From Candidatus Njordarchaeota archaeon (GTDB lineage: Archaea > Asgardarchaeota > Njordarchaeia > Njordarchaeales > Panguiarchaeaceae), in assembly GCA_029856685.1 (NCBI GenBank), contig JAHKKZ010000008.1, positions 1 to 32,863 on the forward strand: a stretch of 32,863 bases of DNA, in the 5' to 3' direction. Position numbers and translations under genes: made by a program. Positions 32,395-32,863 of the stretch are shown here, one piece after another (the stretch's first letter is position 1; each line of letters starts with the position of its first letter). Below the pieces are notes generated by a model, which was not told the origin of the DNA, made no database searches, and saw only the letters and a list, made by a program, of their open reading frames with translations.

Positions 32395-32863
32395 CGGGAT
32401 ATTAGCGATACTTCTCAACCCATTATTTTACAGAGCCTTAATATCGGTGATACTAATAAGTATAGTAGCTTCCACGATTGGGAGTGTTATAGTCTTTAGG
32501 GGTATGAGTTTTTTGGTCTCAGCCATAGCGCATTCCGCCTTAGCGGGAGCTGCTCTAGCAATAATTCTTGACCAGTACAATATCGTTAAGGACATAAATC
32601 CAACGCTTGGAGCTCTCATCTTTGGGATAGCAATGGCTATGTTCATTGGAACTTATGGTAAGGCCGAAATACGAGAACAAATGGAGATTGTCATTGGGAT
32701 ATCATTCGCTCTTTCAATGAGCCTCGCAGTGCTTTTCATATCAATAATGAGAGAGTACTCGACATCTGTCTGGGCACTAATACTAGGCGACATCTTATTG
32801 TTGTCAATAGAAGATGTTATTCTTCTTGCCGTAATATCAATATTTGTATCATTTGTCTTTGTA
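32387..32863 (+). CDS. Metal ABC transporter permease (partial, runs off the window)
   Basis: ATG 32387 begins an open frame that reaches the last base (159 codons, no stop). It encodes a polytopic ZnuB/MntC-type permease: N-terminal FYRALISVILISIVASTIGS, then the family's GMSFLVSAIAHSALAGAAL block (usually HAALPG), then further hydrophobic helices. Complete proteins have about 270-290 aa, so roughly half is missing. It overlaps the ATPase gene by 8 bp, and it completes a regulator, binding protein, ATPase, permease order. Confidence 0.9.
   Translation, partial: MLDGILAILLNPLFYRALISVILISIVASTIGSVIVFRGMSFLVSAIAHSALAGAALAIILDQYNIVKDINPTLGALIFGIAMAMFIGTYGKAEIREQMEIVIGISFALSMSLAVLFISIMREYSTSVWALILGDILLLSIEDVILLAVISIFVSFVFV

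Overview
The window looks like chromosomal DNA of a hyperthermophilic crenarchaeon (Thermoproteota, perhaps Desulfurococcales or a relative). Evidence: a full reverse gyrase, a TIP49/RuvB-like AAA+ ATPase, archaeal pantoate kinase, archaeal/eukaryal-type prolyl-tRNA synthetase, TldD/TldE, an archaeal phosphoglycolate phosphatase, AT-rich DNA with ATA/AGA/AGG-rich codon use, TATA boxes about 26 bp before starts, and Shine-Dalgarno sites of the GGTGAT type placed 4-6 nt before start codons. The species cannot be fixed from sequence alone. No tRNA, rRNA, CRISPR array or intact insertion sequence was found.

Layout. 1-2.0 kb: TauE/SafE membrane protein, GTP cyclohydrolase I and an overlapping Nudix hydrolase (+). 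2.0-3.06 kb: no open gene, but the minus strand holds a decayed threonine ammonia-lyase gene (frameshifts, two in-frame stops, an internal deletion). 3.2-5.9 kb: tldD-tldE operon. 6-9.4 kb: small membrane protein (-), a candidate C/D-box sRNA, pantoate kinase (+), a two-TM protein and proS (-). 9.5-11.3 kb: CLC chloride channel/transporter with CBS domains (-), then a roughly 330-bp spacer with several TATA boxes and a possible 31-codon leaderless ORF. 11.7-15.7 kb: reverse gyrase with a long basic tail.

15.7-20.2 kb: a minus-strand group (SAM hydrolase DUF62, E1-like adenylyltransferase, a TrmB-like HTH/coiled-coil protein) divergent from a P-loop MglA/Arf-like GTPase, then an IS607-type serine recombinase that has lost its catalytic serine. 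20.3-23.0 kb: TIP49 ATPase, phosphoglycolate phosphatase and a winged-helix protein. 23.1-26.6 kb: stomatin/NfeD pair, galactokinase-like GHMP kinase and a polytopic membrane protein. 26.7-29.9 kb: carbamate kinase (-), a lone FtsX-type permease and a membrane PH-domain protein. 30.1 kb to the end: a metal-transport operon made of a DtxR/MntR-like regulator, membrane-anchored binding protein, ATPase and permease (cut by the window end). Its promoter carries a DtxR-like inverted repeat over the predicted transcription start.

The most notable points are the eroding threonine ammonia-lyase, the catalytically dead but DNA-binding-competent recombinase next to the TIP49 gene, the metal operon with altered ligand residues in both regulator and binding protein, the GTPase/coiled-coil regulator pair, and the C/D-box RNA candidate.
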